Shown here one piece after another: positions 36,726 through 47,428 of a stretch of 64,000 nucleotides of DNA. The position numbers were made by a program, and so were the translations under genes. Each line of letters starts with the position of its first letter. The first letter of the stretch is position 1. The DNA lies in assembly GCF_011752995.1 (NCBI RefSeq), contig NZ_VWWL01000002.1, positions 248,001 through 312,000 on the forward strand, given 5' to 3'. Origin of the DNA: Burkholderia sp. Ax-1724 (GTDB lineage: Bacteria; Pseudomonadota; Gammaproteobacteria; Burkholderiales; Burkholderiaceae). A model generated the notes under the pieces. The model made no database searches. It worked only from the letters and a program-made list of their open reading frames with translations, and was not told the origin of the DNA.

Positions 36726-38228
36726 TCATTCGTCTGGATACGATGACGCGGACTCCGTCGAAGCGGATGCGGATGCAGACCCCTCTGTAGCACCGGCCGC
36801 AAGACGTGGCATGCGGATACCCGCGTAGGCAATCGCAATCGTCAGCAGCGGACTCAGGAAGCAGAACACCGCGAATGGCGCGTAACTGAGTGTGGACACG
36901 CCGAGCGTCGCCGCCATATAGGCGCCGCAGCTATTCCACGGAATCAGTGCCCCGGTTGGCGTGCCCGTATCGCCGACCGCACGCGACAGCACAACCGGCT
37001 CGAAGCCGCGTCGTGCGAAAGCCGACCTGAACATGCGCGCGGGGAGCACGACCGCGATGTACTGATCGGCGGTCACGATATTCGTGGCGAGAATCGCGCC
37101 CACCAGCGAGGCCACCAGCGCGCCCGCGCTCTTCGCTTTCTGGATGACTGGCTCGATCAGACGCTCGAGTACACCGCACTTTTCGACCACACCGCCAAAT
37201 GCGAGCGCGGTAATGATGAGCCAGATCGTGCTGAGCATGCTCTCCATGCCGCCACGTGTGACGAGAATGTCGAGTGCGGGATTGCCCGTCGACGCCTTGT
37301 AGCCGCTCGCGAGCGCAAGCCATACGCCTTTGACGAGTGCGAGCCACACGGGCACGTCGGACCTCGCGGCAGCAAACGCGATCACGCGTTCGGGCGCCAC
37401 GCAGACCGCGAGCAAGCCGCCCGCCAGCGCGCCGAGAAAGATCGCGGTAAATGGCGGTATTTTGAAAACGGCGAGCACGATGACGAGAATCAGCGGCAGA
37501 AACAGCCACAGCGAGATAAGGAACGCGCCGCGCATCGCCTGAATCTCGGCGCTCGCGTCGAAATCGCCGGGCCGGCCGAAAAAATAGAACACGCCGAGCG
37601 AGATGACCATCGCCACCGCCGAGGTTAGGAAAACCTCGCGAAGATGCCGGTACAACTCGACACCGGCCGCGGCGGCAGCGAGATTGGCGGAGTCCGAGAG
37701 CGGCGAGGATTTGTCGCCCAGATACGCGCCCGAAATGATTGCACCCGCCGTGATCGCGGGGCTCAGTCCCATGCCTTGCGCGATGCCCATCAGTCCGATA
37801 CCGATCGTGCCGGCGACGGTCCATGAACTGCCGATGCTCATCGAAACGAAACCGCAGATCGCTGCCGCCGTCACATAGAAATAGTTCGGACTTAGAAGCT
37901 TCAGCCCGTAATAGACCATGCCTACGAGCGTACCGCTCAGCGCCCATGTGCCGATCAGCGCACCCACCGCGAACAGGATGAAGATCGCACCGATGCCGGT
38001 GCTGACACTGGCAACCGCGGCTTCGCCGAGCGAAGCCAGCGTATGGCCGTGGCGCCAGCCGATGAACACCGAGATCATCGTGGCGACGACGAGCCCCACC
38101 TGATTCGGGCCGCTCGCGCCCGCGTCGCCGAACAGGTAATAGGACAGTCCCACCAGTACGACGAGGCTGGCGATCGGAATGATCGCCTCGGTCAGCGTGA
38201 CCGGCTGAGGTGACCCGGGCCTTTTCAT
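36726..38228 (-). CDS. NhaC family Na+/H+ antiporter
   Basis: The 500-residue protein has about 12 helices and NhaC features: SMSIGSSWTVAGTIGIGLMGIAQGMGLSPAITAGAIISGAYLGDKSSPLSDSANLAAA and, later, VTADQYIAVVLPARMF and GTPTGALIPWNSCGAYMA. The family exchanges Na+ and protons, and some members exchange amino or organic acids. It is the third gene after arcD and arcA on the same strand (148-bp gap), so it may compensate pH or move arginine-related ions. The ATG at 38228 was preferred over the longer frame. Confidence 0.87.
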   Translation of the reverse strand: MKRPGSPQPVTLTEAIIPIASLVVLVGLSYYLFGDAGASGPNQVGLVVATMISVFIGWRHGHTLASLGEAAVASVSTGIGAIFILFAVGALIGTWALSGTLVGMVYYGLKLLSPNYFYVTAAAICGFVSMSIGSSWTVAGTIGIGLMGIAQGMGLSPAITAGAIISGAYLGDKSSPLSDSANLAAAAAGVELYRHLREVFLTSAVAMVISLGVFYFFGRPGDFDASAEIQAMRGAFLISLWLFLPLILVIVLAVFKIPPFTAIFLGALAGGLLAVCVAPERVIAFAAARSDVPVWLALVKGVWLALASGYKASTGNPALDILVTRGGMESMLSTIWLIITALAFGGVVEKCGVLERLIEPVIQKAKSAGALVASLVGAILATNIVTADQYIAVVLPARMFRSAFARRGFEPVVLSRAVGDTGTPTGALIPWNSCGAYMAATLGVSTLSYAPFAVFCFLSPLLTIAIAYAGIRMPRLAAGATEGSASASASTESASSYPDE

Positions 38229-38376
38229 TTGAGCTCGCCCCCGTATTTGGCCGCAACCGGACAGCGGCCGCAACGAAGTTGCGTCCGCCCGGCAAGATCC
38301 GGTCGCCGTGAATGCGCTGCCGCTTGCCGCAAACGCGGCAACCGAACGATGCCTTTCCGCTTATCTGCTGGAGCGG

Positions 38377-39624
38377 TTAATAGTCCACCGCATCGCGAAT
38401 AATCGGGCACGTCATGCAGTGACCGCCACCACGACCGCGCCCAAGCTCGGCACCGACGATCGTAATCACCTCGATGCCCTGCTTGCGCAGCAGCGTGTTC
38501 GTGTACGTGTTGCGGTCGTAGGCGTAGACGACACCGGGTGCTGCGCACACGAGGTTCGCGCCGCTGTCCCACTGCGTGCGCTCGCGCTGATAATCGCTGC
38601 CGCCCGCCTCGACAACGCGCAGCCTCTTCAAACCCAGTGCTTCGGCCACCACGTCGGTGAACGGCTGGTTCTCCGCGTGCAGTTCGACGCCGCTCGGATG
38701 GCTGCTCGGGCGATACGAGAATGTGCGCGTCTTCGCCATGAAGTCCGGCGCAACCAGCACGCAGTCGCGATCGGCGAACGTGAATACCGTGTCGAGGTGC
38801 ATGGCCGCGCGAATCTTCGGCATGGCCGCAACAATCACGCGTTCGGCCGCGCCCTTTTTGAAGAGCGTGGCGGCCAGTTGGCTGATGGCCTGACGCGAGG
38901 TGCGCTCGCTCATGCCGATAAGCACCACGCCCTTGCCGATCGGCATCACGTCGCCGCCTTCGAGCGTCGCGAGACCGTGGTCCTCGGTCGGATCGCCCCA
39001 CCACACGTTGACCTTGCCCGCGAAGTCCGGGTGGAACCTGTAGATCGACGTCGTGAGGATCGTCTCTTCATGCCGCGCGGGCCAGTACAGCGGATTCAAC
39101 GTCACACCGCCATAGATCCAGCAGGTCGTGTCGCGCGTGTAAAGCGTGTTCGGCAACGGTGGCAGCAGATATTCGGTGCCACCCGCCGCTTCCTTTGCGA
39201 CTTCGAGTGCCTTGCCGCCGTGCGCTTCCGGAAAGTCGTGCGTCGACAAACCGCCAATCAGCGTTTCGGCGAGCTTGCGATTGTCGAGCCCTTCCAGATA
39301 GCTTCTCAATTCGTCGATAAAGCCAAGGCCGACCTGATTCGGCACGACCTGGTTATCGAGAATCCACTTCTTGCCTTCGGGCACCGCCACCGTTTCCGCG
39401 AGCAGGTTGTGCATCTCCACGACTTCGACACCACGGTCGCGCATCTTCGTCACGAAGTCGAAGTGATCGCGTTTCGCGTTCTCGACCCACAGCACGTCGT
39501 CGAACAGCAATTCATCGCAATTGCTCGGCGTGAGCCTCGAATGCGCGAGCCCTGGCGCGCACACCATCACCTTGCGCAATTGCCCGACCTCGGAATGAAC
39601 ACCCAACTCACCTGTATTCGCCAT
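38377..39624 (-). CDS. arcA: Arginine deiminase
   Basis: This 415-residue enzyme converts arginine to citrulline and ammonia in the cytosol. It shows the N-terminal [70 protein letters not shown], the [10 protein letters not shown] histidine and the catalytic cysteine in [18 protein letters not shown] precedes the ATG at 39624. It follows arcD by 50 bp. No ornithine carbamoyltransferase or carbamate kinase gene is present beside it. Confidence 0.94.
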   Translation of the reverse strand: MANTGELGVHSEVGQLRKVMVCAPGLAHSRLTPSNCDELLFDDVLWVENAKRDHFDFVTKMRDRGVEVVEMHNLLAETVAVPEGKKWILDNQVVPNQVGLGFIDELRSYLEGLDNRKLAETLIGGLSTHDFPEAHGGKALEVAKEAAGGTEYLLPPLPNTLYTRDTTCWIYGGVTLNPLYWPARHEETILTTSIYRFHPDFAGKVNVWWGDPTEDHGLATLEGGDVMPIGKGVVLIGMSERTSRQAISQLAATLFKKGAAERVIVAAMPKIRAAMHLDTVFTFADRDCVLVAPDFMAKTRTFSYRPSSHPSGVELHAENQPFTDVVAEALGLKRLRVVEAGGSDYQRERTQWDSGANLVCAAPGVVYAYDRNTYTNTLLRKQGIEVITIVGAELGRGRGGGHCMTCPIIRDAVDY

Positions 39625-39674
39625 GATGCTCTCCTGAATTCCAGTGTTGATCCGCCATGTTCGATCGAATGCCG

Positions 39675-41096
39675 TCAGATCGTGATCGTTCCGCTCGCAA
39701 GACCATAGATGCCGACGAGCGCGCCAAGGACTACGACGATAAAGATGATCCAGTCGGAAGTAATGAAGACGGCCTTGCTCTGCTCGCGCCTCGCCCAGAT
39801 ATAGAGCGCCGTTCCCGGCGCATACAGCACGGCGGACAGCAGAATGAATTTCAGCCCGCCCGCGTAAATCATGAAGACCGTATAGATCACGGCGATGGCC
39901 GCCATCACGAGGTCGCGTTTGCGCTCTTCGGGGCGCACGTCGTAGCCTTCGCCGCGATTCGAAATCATGAACCCGTACGCGGCCACGAACAGATAGGGAA
40001 TCAGCGACATCGCACTGGTGAGGTTGAGCATCAGCGCGAACGCATCCCGCGAGAAGTACGTGCTGATGACGAGAAGCTGCACCACGATGTTGGTCAGCCA
40101 CAGCGCGTTGGCCGGCACCTTGTTGGCATTCTCTTTCGCGAAAACGGCGGGCATGTCCTTGGTCTGTGCCGCCGTGAACAGCACTTCGGCGCAGATCAGC
40201 GACCAGGCAAGATAGGCGCCCAACACCGAAACCAGCAGGCCCACGCTCACGAAGATCGCACCCCAGTGCCCGACCACCGCTTCGAGCACCGCCGCCATCG
40301 AAGGCTGCCGCATGCCCGCGATGTCCGCGCGTTGCAGCACCGCGTACGGCAGCATCGTCACGAGCACCATCAGCGAAGTCACGACGATAAAGCCGAGGAT
40401 CGTGGCCTGCCCGACGTCGGAGCGCTTCTTCGCATAACGGGAATAAACGCTCGCCCCTTCGATCCCGATGAACACGAACACGGTAACGAGCATCGTCGCT
40501 CGCACCTGCTCGAAGATATTGCCGTCGAGCCCGCCGCCGTACAGGTTCGCCTGAAACAGATCCATCCTGAAGCCGAAGATCAGGATGACGATGAAAACGA
40601 GGATCGGAATGACCTTGGCGACCGTCACGATACTGTTGATAAAGGCGGCCTGCTGGACCCCTTTCAGGATCATGAAATGGAATAGCCAGATGCCGAGCGA
40701 TGCGACGACGATCGCCACCGCGGTATTGCCCTCGCCGAATACGGGAAAGAATGCGCCGAGCGTCGACTTGATCAGCACCCAGTAGGAGACGTTGCCGATA
40801 CAGCTACCGATCCAGTAGCCGAATGCCGAGAGAAAGCCGGGGTAGTCGCCAAAGCCGGCTTTCGCATAGGCAAACACGCCGGCGTCCAGTTCGGGCTTTC
40901 GTTCCGCGAGCGCCTGGAACACGCGCGCCAGCATATACATGCCGGTGCCGGCAATCAGCCAGGCAATGACGGCGCCGAGCGGCCCCGTGGCATTGGCGAA
41001 AGTCCGCGGCAGGGAAAAAATCCCGGCACCGACCATGCCGCCCACGACCATGGCGGTGAGCTGCATTCTCGACATTTTTTGGGGAGTGGACGCCAT
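39675..41096 (-). CDS. arcD: Arginine:ornithine antiporter-like APC transporter (ArcD-like)
   Basis: The 473-residue protein has 12 helices of the APC family with [35 protein letters not shown] at the N-terminus and [41 protein letters not shown], typical of basic amino acid antiporters. It should exchange arginine for ornithine or citrulline. AAGGAA precedes the ATG at 41096. First gene of the arcD-arcA-nhaC unit. A close paralogue lies at 58292-59740. Confidence 0.9.
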   Translation of the reverse strand: MASTPQKMSRMQLTAMVVGGMVGAGIFSLPRTFANATGPLGAVIAWLIAGTGMYMLARVFQALAERKPELDAGVFAYAKAGFGDYPGFLSAFGYWIGSCIGNVSYWVLIKSTLGAFFPVFGEGNTAVAIVVASLGIWLFHFMILKGVQQAAFINSIVTVAKVIPILVFIVILIFGFRMDLFQANLYGGGLDGNIFEQVRATMLVTVFVFIGIEGASVYSRYAKKRSDVGQATILGFIVVTSLMVLVTMLPYAVLQRADIAGMRQPSMAAVLEAVVGHWGAIFVSVGLLVSVLGAYLAWSLICAEVLFTAAQTKDMPAVFAKENANKVPANALWLTNIVVQLLVISTYFSRDAFALMLNLTSAMSLIPYLFVAAYGFMISNRGEGYDVRPEERKRDLVMAAIAVIYTVFMIYAGGLKFILLSAVLYAPGTALYIWARREQSKAVFITSDWIIFIVVVLGALVGIYGLASGTITI

Positions 41097-41777
41097 TCGG
41101 ATTCCTTTTTAGTTACCTTTTTAACGAGGTTGGTAATCAGATTCGAACGAAACGTTTCTCTCAGCCAATCGCGGCCGGATCGGCAACTTTACTCAGCAAC
41201 CGCCACACGTGAAAAAGAATGGTCCGTCCGCTGGCTTTTGTCAATTGAGTGGCAGAGCGAATAAGGCTTCTGCTGTGCAATGTGAATAAATTATTGAGGC
41301 AATGCTTGATGCCGATGAGTGAATTGATAGCATTTTCGTGAATGCCTGTGCCATTGCCATCGATAAATCGTAATCGCGCTGCGGCTCAAGCGCGGGATCA
41401 TCGGCCTGATCGAAAAATCGAGTCAAATCAACTGCATAGATTGTTCCGAAGTATGGGATACGCGGCATGAGAATGGACGCCGGCCATGCATGCGTTGCGT
41501 CGCGCAACACTTCGCATTCAATGGCGGCCAGTGAATAAAACCCTAAAAATGTGAACTCGATTCACATCGATTTTTTACAGATATGCTCCGCGCACCAGGG
41601 AAAACACGAGCCACCCCGGAAATCAAATATCGATTGCAGTGCAATAAATACTGCCATCGCCCATTTGAAAATCGATGTCATTTTTTTGCTTCTATTTCAC
41701 AACCATGCTGTCCGGGCGACAATGTAATGATGCATATCGGGTACGCAGTGGATTTTCCGGCTATTGCACTGCCCGAT
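41097..41777. other. Intergenic region upstream of the arc genes
   Basis: The sequence is AT-richer than the neighbours and must carry the arcD promoter. A minus-strand 89-codon frame (41241-41510) with a partly protein-like sequence (YAVDLTRFFDQADDPALEPQRDYDLSMAMAQAF) is present, but it begins with TTG and has no ribosome binding site. No clear ArgR or FNR site was found by eye. Confidence 0.4.
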
Positions 41778-43103
41778 TTACGTCCCGGATAATTTTCTCA
41801 ACGTCAGTCTCGCTTCGAGACCACCGCCGACGCGGTTATGCAATGTGAGCGTCGCATCCATGGCGAGCGCAAGTTGCCGGGCAATGGCAAGACCGAGCCC
41901 CGTGCCGCCCGTTTGACGATTGCGCGACCCCTCAAGCCGGTAGAACGGCTCGAACACGGTCTCCAGCGATTCAGGCGGAATGCCCGGGCCGCGATCGAGC
42001 ACCGAGACGGTTGCCTCGCCGTTGTGCAAAGCGCCGATGTCGATCTGCGCCGCGCCGCTGAACTTCAGCGCGTTATCGACCAGATTGCCGACGATGCGGC
42101 GCAATGCCTGCGGACGCAATGTCAGCGACTGGCCGAAGCTGCCCTGCAAGGACACGTCCTGACCGGCATCGACGTAATCGCAAACGAGGCTGTCGAACAG
42201 CGCATCGGGATCGATACGACGCGGCACTTCGCTCGTGCCGTGCATCGTGCGCGCATAGGTGACGCCCTCCTTCACCAGCGCTTCCATCTCCTGCAGATCC
42301 TGGCGCAGCTTGCCCGCTTCCGCTTCGTTCTCCATCACGTCGAGGCGCAGACGCATGCGCGTGATCGGCGTTTGCAGATCGTGTGAGATCGCCGCGAGAA
42401 TCTGCATGCGCTCGGTCATATAGGTTGCGATTCGATCCTGCATCGCATTGAACGCGCGCGCGGCGCGTGCCACTTCCGAAGGCCCTTCTTCGGGTAGACG
42501 CTCGGCCTTCAGATCGGGGCCGAGCGTATCGGCCGCCACGGCAAGCTGATGCAGCGGACGCGTCGCGAGCCGCACCGCGAGCCAGCAGCACGCGGCAAGC
42601 ACGATCAGCTGCAATATCAGTACGAGCGGCAACCAGCGCGACAGCGGCGCACCGGACATCGGCCGCAGATCGATGGTGAGCGGCATACCGTCGCTCAGCC
42701 GCAGATGAACCTGTAAACGCTCGCGGTCACCCGGCACCGCATTCACGCTCAGCGGATAACGCTTGCCGATGCCGTCGCCGATCGACTGCGCGACGCGCGC
42801 CGACAGGCTCGCATCGACCGGCACGCCGGGCACGCCCGGCCCCAGCATGAACTCGTAGCTGCGCCGCGCGAGACGCGGCAGCCACTGCGCGCGCTCGCCG
42901 GGCGGCAGATGATCGAGCAGCGCGACCGAGCTCGCGACCTCGCGCTCGATGTAGCCCATCATCACATTGGTCATCGTCTGGTCGCGTTCGGTCATCGTGA
43001 GCCAGAACGACATCGTCTGTGCGAGCGCGAGACCGACGAACAGGATCAGCGCCAGCCGCGCGAACAGCGTACGCGGACCGTGCAGCCACGCTGGCCTGCT
43101 CAT
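41778..43103 (-). CDS. Two-component sensor histidine kinase
   Basis: The 441-residue kinase has an N-terminal helix ([22 protein letters not shown]), a periplasmic domain (~35-165), a second helix ([23 protein letters not shown]), HAMP, and a catalytic core: H-box [18 protein letters not shown]-box [17 protein letters not shown] and [14 protein letters not shown]. It should phosphorylate the regulator encoded just upstream. The start overlaps the regulator stop by 4 bp. The signal sensed is unknown. Confidence 0.92.
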   Translation of the reverse strand: MSRPAWLHGPRTLFARLALILFVGLALAQTMSFWLTMTERDQTMTNVMMGYIEREVASSVALLDHLPPGERAQWLPRLARRSYEFMLGPGVPGVPVDASLSARVAQSIGDGIGKRYPLSVNAVPGDRERLQVHLRLSDGMPLTIDLRPMSGAPLSRWLPLVLILQLIVLAACCWLAVRLATRPLHQLAVAADTLGPDLKAERLPEEGPSEVARAARAFNAMQDRIATYMTERMQILAAISHDLQTPITRMRLRLDVMENEAEAGKLRQDLQEMEALVKEGVTYARTMHGTSEVPRRIDPDALFDSLVCDYVDAGQDVSLQGSFGQSLTLRPQALRRIVGNLVDNALKFSGAAQIDIGALHNGEATVSVLDRGPGIPPESLETVFEPFYRLEGSRNRQTGGTGLGLAIARQLALAMDATLTLHNRVGGGLEARLTLRKLSGT

Positions 43104-43840
43104 TGCGGATCTCCGATCGCGGTTACCGCCGCCGAAAACACGTAGCCTTCGCTGCGCAGCGTCTTGATGTAACGCGGCTCGCGTGCGCCATCGCGCAGCC
43201 GTTGACGCAGACGGCTCACCATCAGATCGATCGAGCGGTCGAATGCATCGGCCTGGCGCCCCTGAGTGAGGTTCAGCAACTGGTCGCGCGTGAGCACGCG
43301 CTGCGGATGATCGAGAAACACGCGCAGCAGACGGTACTCGGCGCCGCTCAACGCGACCATCGTGCCTTCCGCGTCGAGCAGATGGCGCGCGGTCGTATCG
43401 AGCCGCCAGTCGCCAAAGCACAGCATCGGCGCCGATTCGGTCACTTCCATGCCGGGCGGCAGCATGCGCGTTCGGCGCAGTACCGAGCGAATCCGCGCGA
43501 GCAGTTCGCGCGCGGCGAACGGCTTGGACAGGTAATCGTCGGCGCCCATTTCAAGGCCGACGATGCGGTCGGCTTCCTCGTTGCGCGCGGTCAGCATCAG
43601 CACGGGCACCGCGCTGAACTTGCCGGCGCGCAACTCGCGGCACAGCACGAGGCCGTCTTCACCGGGCATCATCAGATCGAGCACGATCAGATCGGGCGCG
43701 CCGTTATCGAGCGCGGCGCGCATCTGCCGGCCGTTGGCCGCGAGCGAGACGCGCATGCCGTTTTTCTCGAGGTAGCCGGCGAGCAGTTCGCGGATGCCGC
43801 GGTCGTCGTCGACGATCAGTACGTGGTCGGGATTTTCCAT
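43100..43840 (-). CDS. OmpR/PhoB family response regulator
   Basis: The 246-residue protein has a receiver domain with acidic pocket IVDDD, phosphoacceptor Asp in VLDLMMP and Lys in LSKPF, and a winged-helix output ([52 protein letters not shown]). The ATG at 43840 is seven bases downstream of the 40-codon ORF. Partner of the sensor kinase. Confidence 0.93.
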   Translation of the reverse strand: MENPDHVLIVDDDRGIRELLAGYLEKNGMRVSLAANGRQMRAALDNGAPDLIVLDLMMPGEDGLVLCRELRAGKFSAVPVLMLTARNEEADRIVGLEMGADDYLSKPFAARELLARIRSVLRRTRMLPPGMEVTESAPMLCFGDWRLDTTARHLLDAEGTMVALSGAEYRLLRVFLDHPQRVLTRDQLLNLTQGRQADAFDRSIDLMVSRLRQRLRDGAREPRYIKTLRSEGYVFSAAVTAIGDPQ

Positions 43841-43847
43841 CGCGAGA

Positions 43848-43970
43848 TTATCTCTTGCGGCGCTTGAGCTGCACACCGTTCGCCTGAATGAACGAGCACC
43901 TGAACGGATGTGCGAGTTCGGCCGCAAGGCCGCCGGCGACGAACACCGCGATGGCAACGAAGCGTTTCAC
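43848..43970 (-). CDS. Small ORF (40 aa) between GFA and response regulator genes
   Basis: A 40-codon frame starts with GTG overlapping the TGA of the GFA gene (GTGA) and stops 7 bp before the response regulator start, so it would be translated by coupling. It encodes MKRFVAIAVFVAGGLAAELAHPFRCSFIQANGVQLKRRKR: a short hydrophobic segment and a basic tail with one Cys. I do not recognise a family. It could be a small membrane protein or a chance frame; its exact fit between genes argues for the former. Confidence 0.45.
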   Translation of the reverse strand: MKRFVAIAVFVAGGLAAELAHPFRCSFIQANGVQLKRRKR

Positions 43971-44338
43971 GCGCCCTCCAGCACGGAAAGGCTCGCGCCA
44001 TCCGCAACGCTGGCTTCGAGCGCATAGGGATCGACACCGTCGAGGCAGCCGATATTGACGCGCCACAGTTTCGGGTCTTTACGCGTCTGATGAAACGGAT
44101 AGATACCGCAATGCTTGCAGAAATAGTGCCTCGCGACCTTCGTGTTGAACTGGTAAAGCGTGAGCGACTCTTCGCCGCTCAGAATCTTCAGTTCGCCGGC
44201 GGGAAAGAGTGGCGTCATCAGCGCGCCCTTGCGGCGGCACAGGCTGCAATTGCAGCGGCCAGCCGGAACGATCGGGGTACGGACTTCGAATTTGACGGCC
44301 CCGCAATGGCAGGATCCTTGCAACAGCTCGGTGCTCAT
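43967..44338 (-). CDS. GFA family (CENP-V/GFA) zinc protein
   Basis: The 123-residue protein has the zinc cysteine pattern of the GFA family: GSCHCGAVKFEV, CNCSLCRRKG and FCKHCGIYPFH. These are named after a glutathione-dependent formaldehyde-activating enzyme, but most members have no proven activity. It is probably cytosolic. It is the first gene of a tight leftward unit with the small ORF and the two-component genes. Confidence 0.88.
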   Translation of the reverse strand: MSTELLQGSCHCGAVKFEVRTPIVPAGRCNCSLCRRKGALMTPLFPAGELKILSGEESLTLYQFNTKVARHYFCKHCGIYPFHQTRKDPKLWRVNIGCLDGVDPYALEASVADGASLSVLEGA

Positions 44339-44803
44339 GGTGTTCTCCGTGATCGGGCGATGTTGGCGTTATAGCCTGACCCGTCGGTCGAATTATGTCG
44401 TAATGTATCTGCGCACTCAGCCGATACATAACATTGCAATAAACCTTGCCGATTGCGGCGGACTCCGCGTTTGACCTCGCCTCGCAGCGGTACCCGGCGA
44501 GCACGAATGAATGACGGATCGCGCTGGCGGATTCGATCGATCTCGCAAGACACGATCGTTACGCACGGGCATGTGAACAATTATCACAATAGCGCTATTG
44601 GGCGTAATGCCAGTGAATCAAAACGAATACGCTTGACTTTTAAGCATCGCCCACTTTCAATACGGATGTTGCAGTGCGGCGGCTCGCATTTAAAACACGC
44701 TGCATGCCGTTGAAAAGTTCACAAGTTTAGCCAGCAATTCCTTCGCCCGCCGGACATTCGGCGCCAGCTCGTGAAATGGAGCACTCCTCAACAAGGAGTC
44801 GTC
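44339..44803. promoter_or_regulatory. Divergent promoter region with two symmetric sites
   Basis: TGTGA-ACAATTA-TCACA (44572-44588) resembles a CRP-type site but with a 7-base spacer. CAATAGCGCTATTG (44587-44600) is a perfect 14-bp palindrome overlapping its end. They lie about 200 bp upstream of the patatin gene. No gene is supported here. Confidence 0.4.
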
Positions 44804-45847
44804 TTGGCTGCAACGAAAGCTCGATCAACTCATCGCGCACCCGCTCGCATCGACCTCGCATTGCAAGGCGGCGGCTCGCACGGTGCTTTTACATGGGGCG
44901 TCCTCGACCGTCTGCTCGAAGAACCCTGGCTACAGATCGAAGGTATCTCGGGCACGTCGGCCGGCGCAATGAATGCCGCCGTGCTCGTGAGCGGTTATCA
45001 ACTCGATGGCGCGGCTGGCGCACGCGCCACGCTCGAAGCGTTCTGGCGACGCGTGTCCGAGGCGGCAGTCTTCAGTCCATTTCGCCGCAGCCCGTTCGAC
45101 GTGCTGATGGGCCGCTGGACGCTCGATTATTCGCCGCTTTTCATTGCGATGGATCTCGCGGCCCGCATGTTCTCGCCATACGACATGAATCCGCGCGGCG
45201 TCCATCCGCTGCAGAAGATTCTCGAAGAATCGATTGACTTCGCCCATCTGCGCGACGCACCGATCAAGCTCTTCATCACCGCGACGCGTGTGCGCACCGG
45301 TCAGGCACGCGTGTTCCGCAACGCCGACCTGTCGCCGGACGTGCTGCTCGCCTCAGGCTGTCTGCCGACGCTGTTCCAGGCGGTGCGGATCGATGGCGAG
45401 GACTACTGGGACGGCGGCTACGCGGGCAATCCGACGATCACGCCGCTGGTGCGCGAATGCACGTCGAGCGACACGCTGCTGATTCAGGTGAATCCCATCG
45501 AGCGCGATGAAACGCCGCGCACCGCGCGCGAGATCATCAGCCGCCTGAACGAAGTCGCGTTCAACGCACCGCTCATGAAGGAGCTGCGCATGATCGCGCT
45601 GCTGCGCCGCGCGGCGGACGCCGGCAGCGACGAAGGCCGCCACTGGGCGAAGATGCGCATTCACCGCATCTCGAGCGACGTGATGACGGAACTCGGCTAC
45701 TCGTCGAAGCTGAACGCCGAGTGGAGTTTCCTGACGATGCTGCGCGACGAAGGACGGCTTGCCGCGCAAGCGTTCCTCGACGAGCACGGCGACTCGATCG
45801 GCGTGCGCTCTTCACTTGATCTCGACGCGTTGCTCGACGGAGTCTGA
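44804..45847 (+). CDS. Patatin-like phospholipase
   Basis: The 347-residue protein shows the full patatin set: oxyanion loop ALQGGGSHGAFTWGVLD, nucleophile motif GTSAG and catalytic DGG in YWDGGYAGN. It should hydrolyse acyl esters, e.g. phospholipids or PHB-related oligomers. The TTG at 44804 is chosen because AAGGAG lies 5 bases upstream; the GTG at 44771 gives a longer N-terminus. It is followed 2 bp later by a GntP permease, suggesting a shared pathway. Confidence 0.88.
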   Translation: MAATKARSTHRAPARIDLALQGGGSHGAFTWGVLDRLLEEPWLQIEGISGTSAGAMNAAVLVSGYQLDGAAGARATLEAFWRRVSEAAVFSPFRRSPFDVLMGRWTLDYSPLFIAMDLAARMFSPYDMNPRGVHPLQKILEESIDFAHLRDAPIKLFITATRVRTGQARVFRNADLSPDVLLASGCLPTLFQAVRIDGEDYWDGGYAGNPTITPLVRECTSSDTLLIQVNPIERDETPRTAREIISRLNEVAFNAPLMKELRMIALLRRAADAGSDEGRHWAKMRIHRISSDVMTELGYSSKLNAEWSFLTMLRDEGRLAAQAFLDEHGDSIGVRSSLDLDALLDGV

Positions 45848-45849
45848 CC

Positions 45850-47349
45850 ATGGACGTCACTACCCTGTCACCGCTCGCGGTGGGTCTCGGACTGTTCGGC
45901 ATGCTCGCCAGTCTCGCGCTGCTGATCGGCTTTGCGTATCGCGGCTGGACCGTGTTGCTGCTCGCGCCGTTCGCCGCGATGCTGGCCGCCGCCATTTCGG
46001 GCGAGCCGATTCTCGCGCATTGGACACAAACCTTCATGATCAGCGCCGCGCGGTTTCTCGCGCAGTTTTTCCCGCTGTTCCTGCTCGGCGCGCTGTTCGG
46101 CAAGCTCATGGAAGACAGCGGCTCGGTGAAGGCGATTGCGAGCTACATGACGGACAAACTCGGCGCGCATCGGGCGATTCTCGCCGTCGTGATGGGCGGC
46201 GCGCTCGTCACGTATGGGGGCGTGAGTCTCTTCGTCGCCTTCTTCGTGATCGCACCGATGGCGACCGCCCTCTTCCAGGCCGCCAATATTCCGCGCCGTC
46301 TGATGCCAGCCGCGATCGCGCTCGGCACGTCGACCTTCACGATGTCCGCGCTGCCCGGCACGCCTGCGATCCAGAACGCGATCCCGATGCCGTTCTTCGG
46401 CACGACGCCGTTTTCGGCGCCGGGGCTCGGCATTATCGCGAGTATCGTGATGGCAGGCTTCGGGCTCTGGTGGCTGTCTTTGCAACAGTCGCGCGCGAGA
46501 GCGGCCAACGAAGGCTTCGATGGTTCGAACGCGGCGGCTGCGCCCACCGCGAAGCCCGCGGCCGATTCGAGCCTCGTGCGCGAGCGCGCGACCGTATCGC
46601 AAAGCTTCGATCCCGGCGAAATCGGCCACGGACACGTCAGCGAAGATCAGCCGTCGTTTGGTGTCGCGATCACGCCGCTCGTGCTCGTCGTACTCACGAA
46701 CTTCGTGATGAACGTGATCGTGTTGCCGCGTCTCGACGCCGACTATCTCGCGGACGCCCGCTGGGGCGAAACCTCACTTGCGGCCGTCGGTGGCGTGTGG
46801 GGCGTATGCGTCGCGCTCACCGTTGCGATCGTCGCGCTCATTCTGCTCAATCGCCGTCGCTTGCCCGCTTTGCGCGAGACCATCGACGCGGGCGCGAATG
46901 CGTCAGTGCTGCCGGTCTTGAGCGTCGGCAGTCTGGTCGGCTACGGTGCGGTGATCGCCGCACTGCCCGCGTTCGCGCTCGTGCGCGAATGGGTGCTCGG
47001 CATCGGCGGTGGTCCGCTCGTCTCGCTTGCCGTTGCAACGAATCTGCTGGCGGCGCTAACGGGCTCGGCATCGGGCGGCCTGACCATCGCACTCGATGCG
47101 CTCGGCAGCACCTATCTGCAACTGGCCGGTCAGTACGGCATCGACCCTGCACTGCTGCATCGGGTCGCGGTGATTTCGTCGGGAACGCTCGATAGTCTGC
47201 CGCACAACGGCGCAGTGGTAACGCTGCTTGCCGTGTGCGGCTCGACACATCGCGAAAGCTATCGCGACATCGTCATCGTCGGGATTCTGGGCGCGCTGCT
47301 CGCGCTCGTCGTGGTGATCGTGCTCGGAACGCTGGTTGGATCGTTCTAG
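45850..47349 (+). CDS. GntP family permease
   Basis: The 499-residue protein has about 12 helices with GntP/CitM signatures: MGGALVTYGGVSLFVAFFVIAPMATALFQAANIPRRLMPAAIALGTSTFTMSALPGTPAIQNAIP and TGSASGGLTIALDALGSTYL. The family moves gluconate and other hydroxy acids. A Ser/Ala-rich loop near residues 220-265 is longer than usual. Placement behind patatin fits uptake of a hydroxy acid such as 3-hydroxybutyrate; that is inference. Confidence 0.87.
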   Translation: MDVTTLSPLAVGLGLFGMLASLALLIGFAYRGWTVLLLAPFAAMLAAAISGEPILAHWTQTFMISAARFLAQFFPLFLLGALFGKLMEDSGSVKAIASYMTDKLGAHRAILAVVMGGALVTYGGVSLFVAFFVIAPMATALFQAANIPRRLMPAAIALGTSTFTMSALPGTPAIQNAIPMPFFGTTPFSAPGLGIIASIVMAGFGLWWLSLQQSRARAANEGFDGSNAAAAPTAKPAADSSLVRERATVSQSFDPGEIGHGHVSEDQPSFGVAITPLVLVVLTNFVMNVIVLPRLDADYLADARWGETSLAAVGGVWGVCVALTVAIVALILLNRRRLPALRETIDAGANASVLPVLSVGSLVGYGAVIAALPAFALVREWVLGIGGGPLVSLAVATNLLAALTGSASGGLTIALDALGSTYLQLAGQYGIDPALLHRVAVISSGTLDSLPHNGAVVTLLAVCGSTHRESYRDIVIVGILGALLALVVVIVLGTLVGSF

Positions 47350-47428
47350 AGAGAGGGGCGGCGCTCGCGCAGGTCGCGGGTTATCGATCGTCAGCGCCGC
47401 ATCGCTGATGGCTCACGCGGGGCGGATG

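Noticed and set aside
41241-41510. 89-codon minus-strand ORF upstream of arcD
   Set aside because: TTG start without a ribosome binding site and no recognised family; kept only as a remark in the intergenic entry.
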